A stretch of 64,000 nt of DNA, from assembly GCF_013141915.1 (NCBI RefSeq), contig NZ_SROX01000013.1, forward strand, positions 1 to 64,000, given 5' to 3'. The stretch comes from Cupriavidus necator (GTDB taxonomy: Bacteria > Pseudomonadota > Gammaproteobacteria > Burkholderiales > Burkholderiaceae). Shown piece after piece: positions 55,601-63,951 of the stretch; within the stretch, counting starts at the first letter, position 1; each line of letters opens with the position of its first letter. Position numbers and translations under genes: made by a program. Under the pieces are notes generated by a model. It saw only the letters and a list, made by a program, of their open reading frames with translations, made no database searches and was not told where the DNA came from.

Positions 55601-55788
55601 ACGTTCTGCGCGACCACTTCCGCGCTGGCTCCGGGGTATCGCGTCGTCACCGTGATCGACGGCGGCGTGACCTCCGGAAACTGGGCAATCGGCAGTTTGG
55701 TCAGCGCGACGAGGCCGCCCACCACAATGATGATGGACAGGACCGACGCAAAGATGGGTCGGTCGATAAAGAAGTGGGCAAGCTTCAT
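52630..55788 (-). CDS. RND efflux inner-membrane pump (AcrB/MexF type)
   Basis: This 1052-residue hydrophobe/amphiphile RND pump begins with MKLAHFFIDRPIFASVLSI, near the usual AcrB start. TM4 carries the proton-relay aspartates in GIVVDDAIVVIENVER, and a large periplasmic domain contains the docking and porter parts. Length matches the AcrB/MexF group. Proton entry powers drug export. It overlaps both the outer-membrane gene (4 bp) and the fusion gene (4 bp), so all three are translationally coupled. Similarity looks closest to MexF-type pumps. Local composition is slightly lower in GC than its neighbours. Substrate is unknown. Confidence 0.95.
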   Translation of the reverse strand: MKLAHFFIDRPIFASVLSIIIVVGGLVALTKLPIAQFPEVTPPSITVTTRYPGASAEVVAQNVAAPIEQQVNGADRMMYMNSTSSSTGDMTLTVYFEIGTDPQLAQVDVQNRVNLALPTLPEAVTAQGVSVQKRSSAFMMVIAIFSPDNSYDQTFVGNYANIYVLDALKRIPGANQSAIFGNPDYAMRLWLRPDRMASLGITTEDVKNAVSAQNQQFSAGRIGQSPTTDPVLQTFPIATKGQMTEPAEFENMILRAQSGDAALVRLKDIGRAELGVKDYSLRSRYKGKTATLLAVYQQPGANALDVAKQVRSTLAELKKSFPPGLEYEVALDTTEFVNESINEVVHTLRDAVILVILVVYLFLQSLRATIVPILAVPVSIIGAFVGMSMFGFSVNMLTLFGMVLAIGIVVDDAIVVIENVERNMVEFKLPPKEAAKRAMDEVSGPVVAIVLVLLAVFIPVAFLSGITGQLYKQFAVTIAVSVVLSGVVALTLSPALAAILLKPGEHKKNRFFQWFNNSFDRLIQGYDKSLQVVIRRTVISIVIILVMIGVSVLMFVRIPSSFLPVEDQGYLFGAVVMPDAASLDRTGNLSSRAEAWYAKQPGVSSVASVDGYSLIDSQNKANASTLFITLKGFHDRKEGESAADLIAKAKKEFAGYQDGVSIPINPPSIPGLGTTGGFEFWLQSTADGTYQQLEERVHAFIAKARQRPELTGINSTINTRSRQLLVEVDRERSETQGVPVEQVYSALQTMFGSLFVSQFPKNSRLFQVILQAEADYRSRPEDLDKVYVRNRTGEMVPIKAVTTSRYVPGADIMTRFNNFPAAKIMGDAAPGYSSGQALAAMEDVAREVLGQGYSFAWSGQAYEEKTAGSTAAMVFAFALLMVFLILAAQYEKWSLPFGVLLAVPFALFGALVAILLRGMQNDVYFQIGLTVLIALAAKNAILIFEFAVEIRHKEGLSAYDAALHAAKLRLRPIIMTSLAFILGCVPLAIASGASAASRQSLGTGVIGGMLGATVIALFFIPMFFWGLEVMSERKPKPKVEAAPTTPPAGEPS

Positions 55789-57014
55789 GGCTTGCTCCCT
55801 GCGCTCTCCGTACCCTTTGCGGCCTGGGCGGGAGTTGATGCGCCTGGCGCGCTGGCGGCCGCCGCAGCCGCGGGGGCCTTCTGTCCGGGCACGGCCTCGA
55901 CGGCCTTGACCGGCGCGTCGGGCGCCAGCCGCAGCCCGCCGCTGACGACCACGCGCTCGCCGGCCTTCAGGCCGGAGCGGATCACCCAGTTGTCGCCGGT
56001 CCACTGGCCCACATCGACCACGCGCTGCTGGGCCTTGTTGTCCGCGCCGACCACCCACACCATCTGCCCGCGCGGGCCCTGGATGACGGCTTCCTGCGGC
56101 ACCGCCACGGCCTTGGTGCGCTCAGCGCCATGCAGCTTCACGCGTACGAACTGGCCGGGGCGCAGCGTGCCATCCGGGTTGGCGACCTCGGCGCGGATCA
56201 TATAGGTGCCGGTCTCGGCACTGAACGAGGCATCGGCAAAGGTGATCTTGCCGTGATGCGGGAACTGGCTGCCATCGGCCATCACGATCAACACGTCAAA
56301 GGCGCCCTTGGGCGGGAATTTGAGCGCGCCGGACTCCTGCTCCGAGCGTGACGACAGCACCTCGTTCTCGGACAGGCTGAAGTTGACCCACATCGGGTCG
56401 AGCTTGGCCACGTAGGTCAGCAGACTGTTCGATGGGTCGATATAGCTTCCGGCCTGCTTCTTGGCAAAGCTCGACACGCCGGTGACCGGTGACTTGATCG
56501 TGGTATAGCCCAGGTTCAACCTGGCATTGGTGACACTGGCCCGCGCCCCCTCGACCGCGGCCGCGGCAGCCTGCTGCTTGCCAACGGCGTCGTCCAGGTC
56601 GCGCTGGCTCAGCGCGTTGCGCGCGGCCAGCGGTCGTACCCGCGCCAGGTCGGCATTGGCGGTCTTGAGCCGCGCCACCTGCTGCGCCAGCTCGGCGTTG
56701 GCCGCATCGAGCGCCGCGGCGAACGGCTTCGGATCCATCAGGAACATGGTCTGGCCGGCCTTGACCACCGCACCCTCGGTATAGACGCGCTGGTCAAGAA
56801 AGCCATTGACCCGGGCGCGGATCTCGACCTGCTGCGAGCTCTGGGTCTGGCCGACAAAGTCGTAGACGATGGGTACGTCGCGCAGCGCCACCGTCATCAC
56901 GCTGACTTCCGTCGCAGGCGGCGCTTGCGCTGCCGGCTTCTCCTTGCCGCAGGCTGCCAGCGTCATTGCGCAAGCCAGCCACAGCGCGCCGCGCCAATGG
57001 AATGCAGTATTCAC
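55785..57014 (-). CDS. RND efflux periplasmic adaptor (membrane fusion protein)
   Basis: This 409-residue adaptor links the pump and outer-membrane channel. It is probably a lipoprotein: AMTLAACGKEKP has a lipobox cysteine at residue 22. VQIRARVNGFLDQRV-like (QVEIRARVNGFLDQ) marks the barrel-sandwich lipoyl part, followed by an alpha-helical hairpin (about 100-165) and a beta-barrel domain from about 200. I use the GTG at 57014, which has gggagaggga at good spacing; an ATG 18 bases upstream lacks one. It is the first gene of the operon, about 200 bp from the gene behind it, with no local regulator. Confidence 0.9.
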   Translation of the reverse strand: MNTAFHWRGALWLACAMTLAACGKEKPAAQAPPATEVSVMTVALRDVPIVYDFVGQTQSSQQVEIRARVNGFLDQRVYTEGAVVKAGQTMFLMDPKPFAAALDAANAELAQQVARLKTANADLARVRPLAARNALSQRDLDDAVGKQQAAAAAVEGARASVTNARLNLGYTTIKSPVTGVSSFAKKQAGSYIDPSNSLLTYVAKLDPMWVNFSLSENEVLSSRSEQESGALKFPPKGAFDVLIVMADGSQFPHHGKITFADASFSAETGTYMIRAEVANPDGTLRPGQFVRVKLHGAERTKAVAVPQEAVIQGPRGQMVWVVGADNKAQQRVVDVGQWTGDNWVIRSGLKAGERVVVSGGLRLAPDAPVKAVEAVPGQKAPAAAAAASAPGASTPAQAAKGTESAGSKP

Positions 57015-57213
57015 GGATCCCTCTCCCGCCATGGTTATGCATGCAATGGCTGCGTGCGGCCACCTGCGCCGGCCATGGTCTGCCGCACCGGTCCGCCGGC
57101 CGTGCTCCCTCATCTCCGGCAGGGTAAAGCCGGGCCCGGCAAGCGCCAATTCAATTCTTTTGTTGACGTCTTTACTCTTTTGGGCCGGCCGCCCGGCATC
57201 CGCTGCCGCAGCC

Positions 57214-59598
57214 TCAGCGGCGAAAGCCGCCATGGAAACCGCCCCCGCGCAAGCCCCCGGCCCGGCCGCCGAAGCCACGTCCCTGCCATGCGCCCGCCAT
57301 GCCCTGCAGGCGCTGCTGGCCGATCTCGCGCGCCTGACGCTGCGGCTCCAGCCTGGCGGTGGCGTCGTTGCCCGGCTGCACCGGCTCCCAGCCGCCGGGG
57401 GTGTGCTTCTGCCAGCCGTTGTCGGTGTGCTGGTAGACCGAGCCGTCGTGGCCGGCATATACATTGCCGTTGTTCCATACCACCGCGTTGTCCTTGCCCG
57501 GGTTGGCGATAAAACCGCGGCTGCCGGCGCTGTGCTGGCCGGTCTGCGTATTGCCCGCAATGCCGGCCTCGGCCGCGCCGATGCGGCCGGTCTGGGCGTC
57601 GTAGCCCGCCGCCTGGCGCCCCGCCGCATAGTTGCCGGTGTAGGTGTTGCCCGCCACGCCGCCGCGCGCCGCGCCTTCGCGCCCGGTCGACGGGTTGGCG
57701 AAGCTGCCCTGGCGGCCGGCCGCGTAGTCGCCTGAATAAGGATTGAACGCGGCGCCGCGGCTACCCTGGTAGCGCGCGCCGGTGGCCGGGTTGTAGCCGG
57801 CCCCGGCGGTGCCGCGCCATTCGGTGCCGGTCCAGGCGTTCCAGCCCTGCCCGTGGGTGACCGTGCCCTGGCCCCAGCGGCCGTAGAAGTTGGCCTGGTT
57901 CACGTTGACGTAGTTCCAGTTGTAAGGGCCGCCCCACCAGTACGGGCCCCAGTACGGCGAGGCCGCACCCCAGAATGCGCCGGCGGCGAAGCCGAAGGCA
58001 AAGCCTTCGGCCAGGCCGATGCCGAAGCCCGCGCCGTAGCCGTAGGTGGCCGGATAGCCGTAGTAGACCGCGCCCACGTAGGGCGGATAGACATAGCCGG
58101 TGCCGTAGACCACGGTGCCGTCGGCGCTCACCACCACCCCCATGTAGCCCGGGGTATAGCCCACCACCACGGTCTGCGGCGTGACCGCGTAGATGCGCAC
58201 ATAGGTGACGTAGTACACCGGCGAGGTCGGCGGGATGGTGTAGATCGCCGACGGCACCTCGGTGGCAACCCGCCAGGGGCCGGCCGGTGCCGGCGCAGTG
58301 AACCAGACGCCGTTGGCCACCGCGTAATAGTGGCTGTTGTCGACCTCGATCACCGGCGTGCCGGTGTTGACCGCGTAGCTGAGCGAGGTGCCGGTGATGG
58401 GCGTGAAGCGCGGCGCGCCGTCATACGCCACCGTCAGGCTGGCCTTGCTGCGCGACACCGTGGCCGTCTGCGGGATGGTGGCGGCGATCTCGGCCTCGCG
58501 CGCCTGCGGCGTGCCGGGCACCGAGACCAGCACATTGGCCTTGGGATCGGTCGGCGGGATGCGGGCGAAGTCCGCCGGCAGCTGGCTGCCTGGCACGTAC
58601 TGCCACGGCCCGGTCAGCATCGGCGCGCGGAACCAGCGTCCCGAGACCAGCACGTAATACTGGTTGGCGGCCGGATCGACAAAGACCGCGTGGTCGGCAT
58701 TGGCCATGGTCAGCAGGCTGACCCCGCTGACCGGCGCCATCTGCGGCGCGCCGCTGGTCACCACCAGTTCGGTCGGCTGCGTCGCGAACAGGATCGCCGG
58801 GGCCCGGGCTGGCCGCTTGCCGTCGGCGGGCAGCATCGCATCGGGTTTCATCGCGGCCGCCGCCTTGCCGGCCGCGCTCTCCAGCGCCTTGGGCACCGTG
58901 GCCATCACCTCCCAGGCGCCGCCCGCGGATTCCGAGCGATACCAGTAGCCGGCCGCCTTCAGGAACAGCTCGCCGCCGGGCGCGCGCAGCAACAGCGCGC
59001 GGCTGTTCAGCGCGCGTTCGTACGCGGTGCCGGGCACGGTGCGCCAGGCGGGCTCGCCATCGGCCAGCACCAGCAGCGTCGGCGTGGTGGCAAAGAGGAT
59101 CTGCGGCGCGTCATTGCGCACCGCGACGCGGCCGGCTTGCGCCAGTTGCTGCGACACGGCGTAGCTGGCCTGCAGCTGGTCCAGCGGCACCGTCAGGCCA
59201 TTGGCCGGCAGGCGCGACACCAGCGCCTGGCGCACGCGATCGGCGGCGTCGGGCCGGGTCGGGACTTCGACGCTGTCGACCGTGATCCGCGTCAGTTGCA
59301 CCAGCCCGGAAGGCTTGTCGATATCGCCGATGGCCGAGAAATGGACCACGCCGTAGGTCGGCGCGCCCCCCTTCTCACCGACCGCTACCGCGGCGCGCCC
59401 GGACAGGCGGTTGCCCTCCCAGGTTTCGATCTGGGGCTGGTACAGCTCAACATGGTCGGTGGCCGCATCAAAGTTGCGCGGCCACGTCAGGGTGGCGGCG
59501 GTCGACGTGGATGGCGTGGCGGCCTGCGGAGCGAGCGGGGCCAGGGCGAGCCAGGCCGCCGCGATCAGCGCGCCGGTCTGCTTTATTCGAAACGACAT
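57214..59598 (-). CDS. large exported Gly/Tyr-rich protein (carbohydrate-binding V/XII-like)
   Basis: This 794-residue exported protein has a signal peptide (MSFRIKQTGALIAAAWLALAPLAPQAA). An N-terminal part of about 480 residues contains several related modules: YWYRSESAGGAWEV, RWFRAPMLTGPWQYVP and GVWFTAPAPAGPWRV, each W-Y/F-x..GPW. A Tyr/Gly/Ala-rich segment follows near 490-590 (TYGYGAGFGIGLAEG), then a C-terminal region of short repeats (GNTYTGNYAAGRQ, GNTQTGQHSAGSRG) and a Gly/Arg tail. Similar proteins carry a carbohydrate-binding family V/XII label in this group of bacteria, but no function is proven. The start at 59598 follows cggagaaaccc. It is downstream of nothing obvious and divergent from a phosphoesterase. 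Confidence 0.75.
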   Translation of the reverse strand: MSFRIKQTGALIAAAWLALAPLAPQAATPSTSTAATLTWPRNFDAATDHVELYQPQIETWEGNRLSGRAAVAVGEKGGAPTYGVVHFSAIGDIDKPSGLVQLTRITVDSVEVPTRPDAADRVRQALVSRLPANGLTVPLDQLQASYAVSQQLAQAGRVAVRNDAPQILFATTPTLLVLADGEPAWRTVPGTAYERALNSRALLLRAPGGELFLKAAGYWYRSESAGGAWEVMATVPKALESAAGKAAAAMKPDAMLPADGKRPARAPAILFATQPTELVVTSGAPQMAPVSGVSLLTMANADHAVFVDPAANQYYVLVSGRWFRAPMLTGPWQYVPGSQLPADFARIPPTDPKANVLVSVPGTPQAREAEIAATIPQTATVSRSKASLTVAYDGAPRFTPITGTSLSYAVNTGTPVIEVDNSHYYAVANGVWFTAPAPAGPWRVATEVPSAIYTIPPTSPVYYVTYVRIYAVTPQTVVVGYTPGYMGVVVSADGTVVYGTGYVYPPYVGAVYYGYPATYGYGAGFGIGLAEGFAFGFAAGAFWGAASPYWGPYWWGGPYNWNYVNVNQANFYGRWGQGTVTHGQGWNAWTGTEWRGTAGAGYNPATGARYQGSRGAAFNPYSGDYAAGRQGSFANPSTGREGAARGGVAGNTYTGNYAAGRQAAGYDAQTGRIGAAEAGIAGNTQTGQHSAGSRGFIANPGKDNAVVWNNGNVYAGHDGSVYQHTDNGWQKHTPGGWEPVQPGNDATARLEPQRQAREIGQQRLQGMAGAWQGRGFGGRAGGLRGGGFHGGFRR

Positions 59599-59936
59599 GG
59601 GTTTCTCCGGGAGGGCGCCTCGCGGGCACGATGCTGCACAACAGGCGGCCCATTTCGCGAATCTAGATGAGCCCGCCAGTAGGAACAATCCGATTTGAAA
59701 ACATTCAGGATCCGCCAGAAAACCGACAGATCAGCCGCCCGCCCCGACGAACGCACGGATCGTCTCTACAACGCAGGCGTTGGGGCGCCGCGCGGCGGCG
59801 TCAAGGCGCAATGCGCCGTTGCGGCACGCGCCGGCGCAGCGGGTGTGCATCTTGCATGGCCCGGTGCCGCCGTCGCGGCCCTTGAAGCCGGCCGCCGCGG
59901 CCCTCATCTCTGAACACTCCATTCCGGCTCTCGCCC

Positions 59937-61082
59937 ATGCCTCCACGCACCACCATCCTGACCGCGGCCCTCATCACGGCGCTGCTGCATGGCTATATCG
60001 GGCTGCGCCTGTTGCCGGCAATGCCGCTACCGGTGGCGCTCAAGGCATTGGCCGTGGTCTGGCTGGTCCTGTCGTGCGCCCTGCTGCCGGCCGGACTGCT
60101 GGCGCGGCGCGTCAGCCAGCCGTGGTCGGACATGGTGTCGTGGATCGGCATGCTTGCCATGGGATTCTTCTCATCGCTGCTGGTGCTGACGCTCTTCCGC
60201 GACGTGGCCCTGGCCGCCGCCTGGCTGGCGGGGCATCTGTTCGGCTGGCGCGCGCCCAGCCTCGCCGCCGGCAGCGCGGTGGCGGTGCCGCTGCTGGCGC
60301 TGTTGGTCACGCTGGCTGGCTATATCAATGCGCGACGGCTGGCGCGCGTGGTGGAGGTCGAGGTGCCAGTGCGCGGCCTGCCGGATGCGCTGCACGGCTT
60401 CACCATCGCCCAGATCAGCGACATCCACGTCGGTCCCACCATCAAGCGGCCCTACCTCGAACGCATCGTCGAGCGCGTCAACAGCCTGCAGGCCGATGCC
60501 GTCGCCATCACCGGCGACCTCGTCGACGGCACCGTGCCGGAACTGTCCGCCCACACCGCGCCGCTGGCCCGGCTGCAGGCGCGCCACGGCACCTACTTCG
60601 TCACCGGTAACCACGAGTACTACGCCGGCGCGGAGCCGTGGATCAGGGAGCTGCGCCGCCTGGGCGTGCGCGTGCTGATGAACGAGCACGTGGTGCTGCA
60701 GCATGGCGGCGACACACTGGTACTGGGCGGCGTGACCGACTACTCGGCCGGCCGCTTCCACGACAGCCACCGCAGCGACCCGCACCGCGCCATCGCCGGC
60801 GCGCCGGCCGACGCCAGCGTGCGCGTGCTGCTGGCGCACCAGCCCCGCACCGCGCCCGCGGCAGCGGAAGCCGGTTTCGACCTGCAGCTGTCGGGCCACA
60901 CCCACGGCGGCCAGTTCTGGCCGTGGAACCTGTTCGTGCCGATGCAGCAGCCCTACACCGCCGGGCTGGTGCGGCATGGTTCGCTGTGGGTCTATATCAG
61001 CCGTGGCACCGGCTATTGGGGGCCGCCGAAGCGGTTCGGGGCGCCGTCGGAGATTACGCGGGTGAGGTTGGTCAGGGGCTAG
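59937..61082 (+). CDS. membrane metallophosphoesterase
   Basis: This 381-residue protein has an N-terminal membrane part with about four helices (residues 5-130) and a C-terminal calcineurin-type phosphoesterase domain. Its motifs are QISDIHVGP (Asp, His metal ligands), ITGDLVDG, VTGNHEYYAG and LSGHTHGGQFW. Relatives such as YkuE and YaeI act on UDP-sugar or phospholipid-linked substrates. It may face the periplasm. It is divergent from the exported Gly/Tyr-rich protein and convergent with ettA. Substrate unknown. Confidence 0.9.
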   Translation: MPPRTTILTAALITALLHGYIGLRLLPAMPLPVALKALAVVWLVLSCALLPAGLLARRVSQPWSDMVSWIGMLAMGFFSSLLVLTLFRDVALAAAWLAGHLFGWRAPSLAAGSAVAVPLLALLVTLAGYINARRLARVVEVEVPVRGLPDALHGFTIAQISDIHVGPTIKRPYLERIVERVNSLQADAVAITGDLVDGTVPELSAHTAPLARLQARHGTYFVTGNHEYYAGAEPWIRELRRLGVRVLMNEHVVLQHGGDTLVLGGVTDYSAGRFHDSHRSDPHRAIAGAPADASVRVLLAHQPRTAPAAAEAGFDLQLSGHTHGGQFWPWNLFVPMQQPYTAGLVRHGSLWVYISRGTGYWGPPKRFGAPSEITRVRLVRG

Positions 61083-61322
61083 AGCGTTGCTGCTCCGCGC
61101 AGCAAAAAACCCTGCTCACTTAGCAGGACCGGTCTTGTGCTTAAGACGTGAAACCCATTTTCGTCTTGCTGGGCGCCGACCGGCGACGCTGCCAGAGTCT
61201 CCGACGAGTAAGAAGCGAATGCTTTGACTTACGCATCCGCCAAACCTACCCGGCATCACACTAATGCCAAACGCATGGCGAGAGTTTTCAGAAGTTTCGA
61301 CATGCCCACCGCGAAATGTCAT
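61083..61322. other. intergenic stretch between phosphoesterase and ettA
   Basis: No gene is supported here. Two hairpins follow the phosphoesterase stop: ttgctgc/gcagcaa (61087-61105) and cctgct/agcagg (61111-61127). Neither has a T-run on the plus strand. An inverted repeat aagacg...cgtctt lies near 61144-61167. The stretch is AT-richer than nearby coding DNA. Confidence 0.4.
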
Positions 61323-61348
61323 AAAAAAACCAGGCCCGCAGGCCTGGT
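61323..61348 (-). terminator. rho-independent terminator of ettA
   Basis: Read on the minus strand, the 8-bp stem accaggcc/ggcctggt (loop 61337-61340) is followed by seven Ts, 24 bp past the ettA stop. This is a textbook intrinsic terminator. Confidence 0.85.
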
Positions 61349-61371
61349 CTTTCCTCACACGCGAAACCCGA

Positions 61372-63039
61372 TCAACGTGCAATCGGCTTATACCGGATCC
61401 GCTTCGGCTTGGCCCCTTCCTCGCCCAGCCGGCGCTTCTTGTCGGCCTCGTACTCCTGGTAGTTGCCGGGGAAGAACTCCACATGCGAGTCGCCCTCGAA
61501 CGCCAGGATGTGGGTGGCGATCCGGTCCAGGAACCAGCGGTCGTGCGAGATCACCATCACGCAGCCGGCGAATTCCAGCAGCGCGTCTTCCAGCGCGCGC
61601 AGCGTTTCCACGTCGAGGTCGTTCGACGGCTCATCGAGTAGCAGCACGTTGCCGCCGGCGATCAGCGTCTTGGCCATGTGCAGGCGGCCGCGTTCGCCGC
61701 CGGACAGCGTGCCGACCTGCTTCTGCTGGTCGCCGCCCTTGAAGTTGAAGCGGCCGATATAGGCGCGCGACGGGGTCTCGTACCGGCCTACCGTCAGGAT
61801 GTCGGAGCCGCCCGAGATTTCTTCGAAGACGGTCTTGGTGCCGTCCAGCGCGTCGCGGCTCTGGTCAACGAAGGCCATCTTCACGGTCGGCCCGATCTTG
61901 ATCTCGCCGCTGTCCGGCTGTTCCTTGCCGGTGAGCATCTTGAAGAACGTCGACTTGCCGGCGCCGTTCGGGCCGATGATGCCGACGATCGCGCCCGGCG
62001 GCACCTTGAAGCTCAGGTTTTCAATCAGCATGCGGTCGCCAAACCCCTTGCTGACGTTGTCGAACTCGATCACCTCGTTGCCCAGGCGCTCGCCCACCGG
62101 GATGAAGATTTCCTGGGTTTCGTTGCGCTTCTGGTAGTCCTGGCTGTTGAGCTCGTCAAAGCGGGCCAGGCGCGCCTTGGACTTGGCCTGGCGCCCCTTG
62201 GGGTTCTGGCGCACCCACTCCAGTTCCTTGTGCAGCGCCTTCTGGCGTGCCGATTCGCTCGCCTCTTCCTGCTTCAGGCGCGCTTCCTTCTGGTCCAGCC
62301 ACGAACTGTAGTTGCCCTTCCACGGGATGCCGTGGCCGCGGTCCAGTTCCAGGATCCACTCGGCGGCATTGTCGAGGAAGTAGCGGTCGTGGGTCACGGC
62401 CACCACGGTGCCGGGGAAGCGCGTCAGGAACTGCTCCAGCCAGTCGACCGATTCCGCATCCAGGTGGTTGGTCGGTTCGTCGAGCAGCAGCATGTCGGGG
62501 CGCGACAGCAGCAGGCGGCACAGCGCCACGCGGCGCTTCTCGCCGCCGGACAGGTTGCCGACCTTGGCATCCCACGGCGGCAGGCGCAGCGCGTCGGCGG
62601 CGATTTCCAGCTGCAGTTCGACGTTGTTGCCGTCGCTGGCGGCCAGGATCGCTTCGTACTTGGCCTGGTCGGCGGCCAGCGCGTCGAAGTCGGCGTCCGG
62701 CTCGGCGTAGGCGGCGTAGATTTCATCGAGCTTCTTGCGCGCTTCGAACACGCCGCCCAGCGCCTCTTCCACCGACTCGCGCACGGTCTGCTCGGGGTTG
62801 AGCTGCGGCTCCTGCGGCAGGTAGCCGATGTTCAGGTTCGGCATCGGCGTGGCTTCGCCCTCGATTTCCTTGTCGAGGCCGGCCATGATCTTGAGCAGCG
62901 TGGACTTGCCCGAGCCGTTCAGGCCTAGCACGCCGATCTTGGCGCCGGGGAAGAACGACAGCGAGATGTCCTTCAGGATGTGACGCTTGGGCGGAACGAT
63001 CTTGCCCACGCGGTTCATGGTGAAAACGTACTGTGCCAT
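61372..63039 (-). CDS. ettA: energy-dependent translational throttle protein EttA
   Basis: This 555-residue ABC-F protein has two ABC ATPase domains and no membrane part. It binds the ribosomal E site and restrains translation when energy is low. Walker A motifs are GLNGSGKST (first domain, near 40) and GPNGAGKST (second, near 358). Signatures are NLSGGEKRRVALCRLL and TLSGGERGRLHMAKTL. The linker between the domains is rich in basic residues, as in ABC-F proteins. Length equals E. coli EttA. The start at 63039 (MAQYVFTMNRVGK) is conserved and removes a 16-residue extension. Confidence 0.96.
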   Translation of the reverse strand: MAQYVFTMNRVGKIVPPKRHILKDISLSFFPGAKIGVLGLNGSGKSTLLKIMAGLDKEIEGEATPMPNLNIGYLPQEPQLNPEQTVRESVEEALGGVFEARKKLDEIYAAYAEPDADFDALAADQAKYEAILAASDGNNVELQLEIAADALRLPPWDAKVGNLSGGEKRRVALCRLLLSRPDMLLLDEPTNHLDAESVDWLEQFLTRFPGTVVAVTHDRYFLDNAAEWILELDRGHGIPWKGNYSSWLDQKEARLKQEEASESARQKALHKELEWVRQNPKGRQAKSKARLARFDELNSQDYQKRNETQEIFIPVGERLGNEVIEFDNVSKGFGDRMLIENLSFKVPPGAIVGIIGPNGAGKSTFFKMLTGKEQPDSGEIKIGPTVKMAFVDQSRDALDGTKTVFEEISGGSDILTVGRYETPSRAYIGRFNFKGGDQQKQVGTLSGGERGRLHMAKTLIAGGNVLLLDEPSNDLDVETLRALEDALLEFAGCVMVISHDRWFLDRIATHILAFEGDSHVEFFPGNYQEYEADKKRRLGEEGAKPKRIRYKPIAR

Positions 63040-63176
63040 GGGTGCGTGTTGGTATGGGTGCGGGAATGGCGGGAGTGTATCAGGCACGCCGGAGCATGAA
63101 GCCCGCGCCAGCTGGCTTTGCCCCCCGCCGGTACAATGGCGGGTTCGATTTTCCGCTGATTTCCCGAGCCATCGCC

Positions 63177-63401
63177 ATGAGCAAACCCGCCCTGACCCTG
63201 AAGTTCAAGTGCAAGAAGTGCACCAAACCCGTCACGCTATACCTGCAGAAGACGTCGGCGTGCTCGCACATCACCCCGTACCAGGGCTTCTGCAAATGCG
63301 GGGAGATGATGCGCCACGCCACCGGCGACAAGGACGCGGTCGAGTCCTTCGTCAACTCGCTGGACAACAGCTGGATGCACCACCATCACCACCACCACTA
63401 A
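63177..63401 (+). CDS. zinc-ribbon-like small protein with natural His7 tail
   Basis: This 74-residue cytoplasmic protein has a CxxC (Cys12, Cys15) and a CxC (Cys39, Cys41), a probable zinc-ribbon or metal site; Cys29 and His31 lie between. The C-terminus is SWM followed by seven histidines (68-74), then the stop, a natural poly-His tail. Codon use looks native. It starts 137 bp upstream of ettA on the opposite strand and is followed 31 bp later by the metallopeptidase gene, so the two may be co-transcribed. I do not recognise a named family. Metal binding or delivery is plausible but unproven. Confidence 0.75.
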   Translation: MSKPALTLKFKCKKCTKPVTLYLQKTSACSHITPYQGFCKCGEMMRHATGDKDAVESFVNSLDNSWMHHHHHHH

Positions 63402-63432
63402 GCAGGCCGCTGCGCGGGCTGCCGTCGCTGCC

Positions 63433-63951
63433 ATGACCGAAACCTGGCGCCCCGCCGGGAAGGACCCGATGCGGTTCCTGGGCGGCTATCCGCCCGGCGT
63501 GCTGGCGCAGGTGCGCGAGCTGGCGGCCGCCGGCCGGCTTGGCGACCATCTGAGTGGCCGCTACCCCGGGCGCCATACCGTGCAGACCGACCGCGCGCTG
63601 TACGAATACACCACCGACCTCAAGCAGGAATACCTGCGCAGCGCGCCGCCGCTGCACAAGGTGGGGTTCGATTCGCGCCTGGATTCCGCCCAGCGCGCGC
63701 TGGGCCTGCATACCGCGATCTCGCGCGTGCAGGGCGGCAAGCTCAAGGCCAAGAAAGAGATCCGCGTCGCCTCGCTGTTCAAGGAAGCGCCGCCGGAATT
63801 CTTGCGCATGATCGTCGTGCACGAACTCGCCCACCTGAAGGAGAGCGAGCACGACAAGGCCTTCTACCGGCTCTGCGAATACATGGAGCCGCGCTACCAC
63901 CAGCTCGAGTTCGACACCCGCCTGTGGCTGGCGTGGCGCGAACTCGCGTAG
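63433..63951 (+). CDS. YgjP/SprT-like zinc metallopeptidase (DUF45-type)
   Basis: This 172-residue protein has the DUF45/YgjP-like zinc motif HELAH (130-134), with the third ligand His140 in LKESEHDKAF, the pattern HELAHxxxxxH. The C-terminal CEYMEPRYHQLEFDTRLWLAW is typical of this group. YgjP-type proteins resemble the catalytic part of SprT and Wss1 proteases, which act on DNA-protein crosslinks in eukaryotes; the bacterial role is unknown. It lies 31 bp after the poly-His zinc-ribbon-like protein and may receive metal from it, by context only. Confidence 0.85.
   Translation: MTETWRPAGKDPMRFLGGYPPGVLAQVRELAAAGRLGDHLSGRYPGRHTVQTDRALYEYTTDLKQEYLRSAPPLHKVGFDSRLDSAQRALGLHTAISRVQGGKLKAKKEIRVASLFKEAPPEFLRMIVVHELAHLKESEHDKAFYRLCEYMEPRYHQLEFDTRLWLAWRELA

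Noticed and set aside
52630..55788. Horizontal transfer of the RND pump gene
   Set aside because: Its GC looks slightly lower than that of its neighbours, but it overlaps both partner genes and has no mobile-element border; constraint on a membrane protein may explain it.
61087..61105. Hairpin after the phosphoesterase as a terminator
   Set aside because: It is followed by A residues, not T, on the plus strand, and on the minus strand the T-run lies before the stem.
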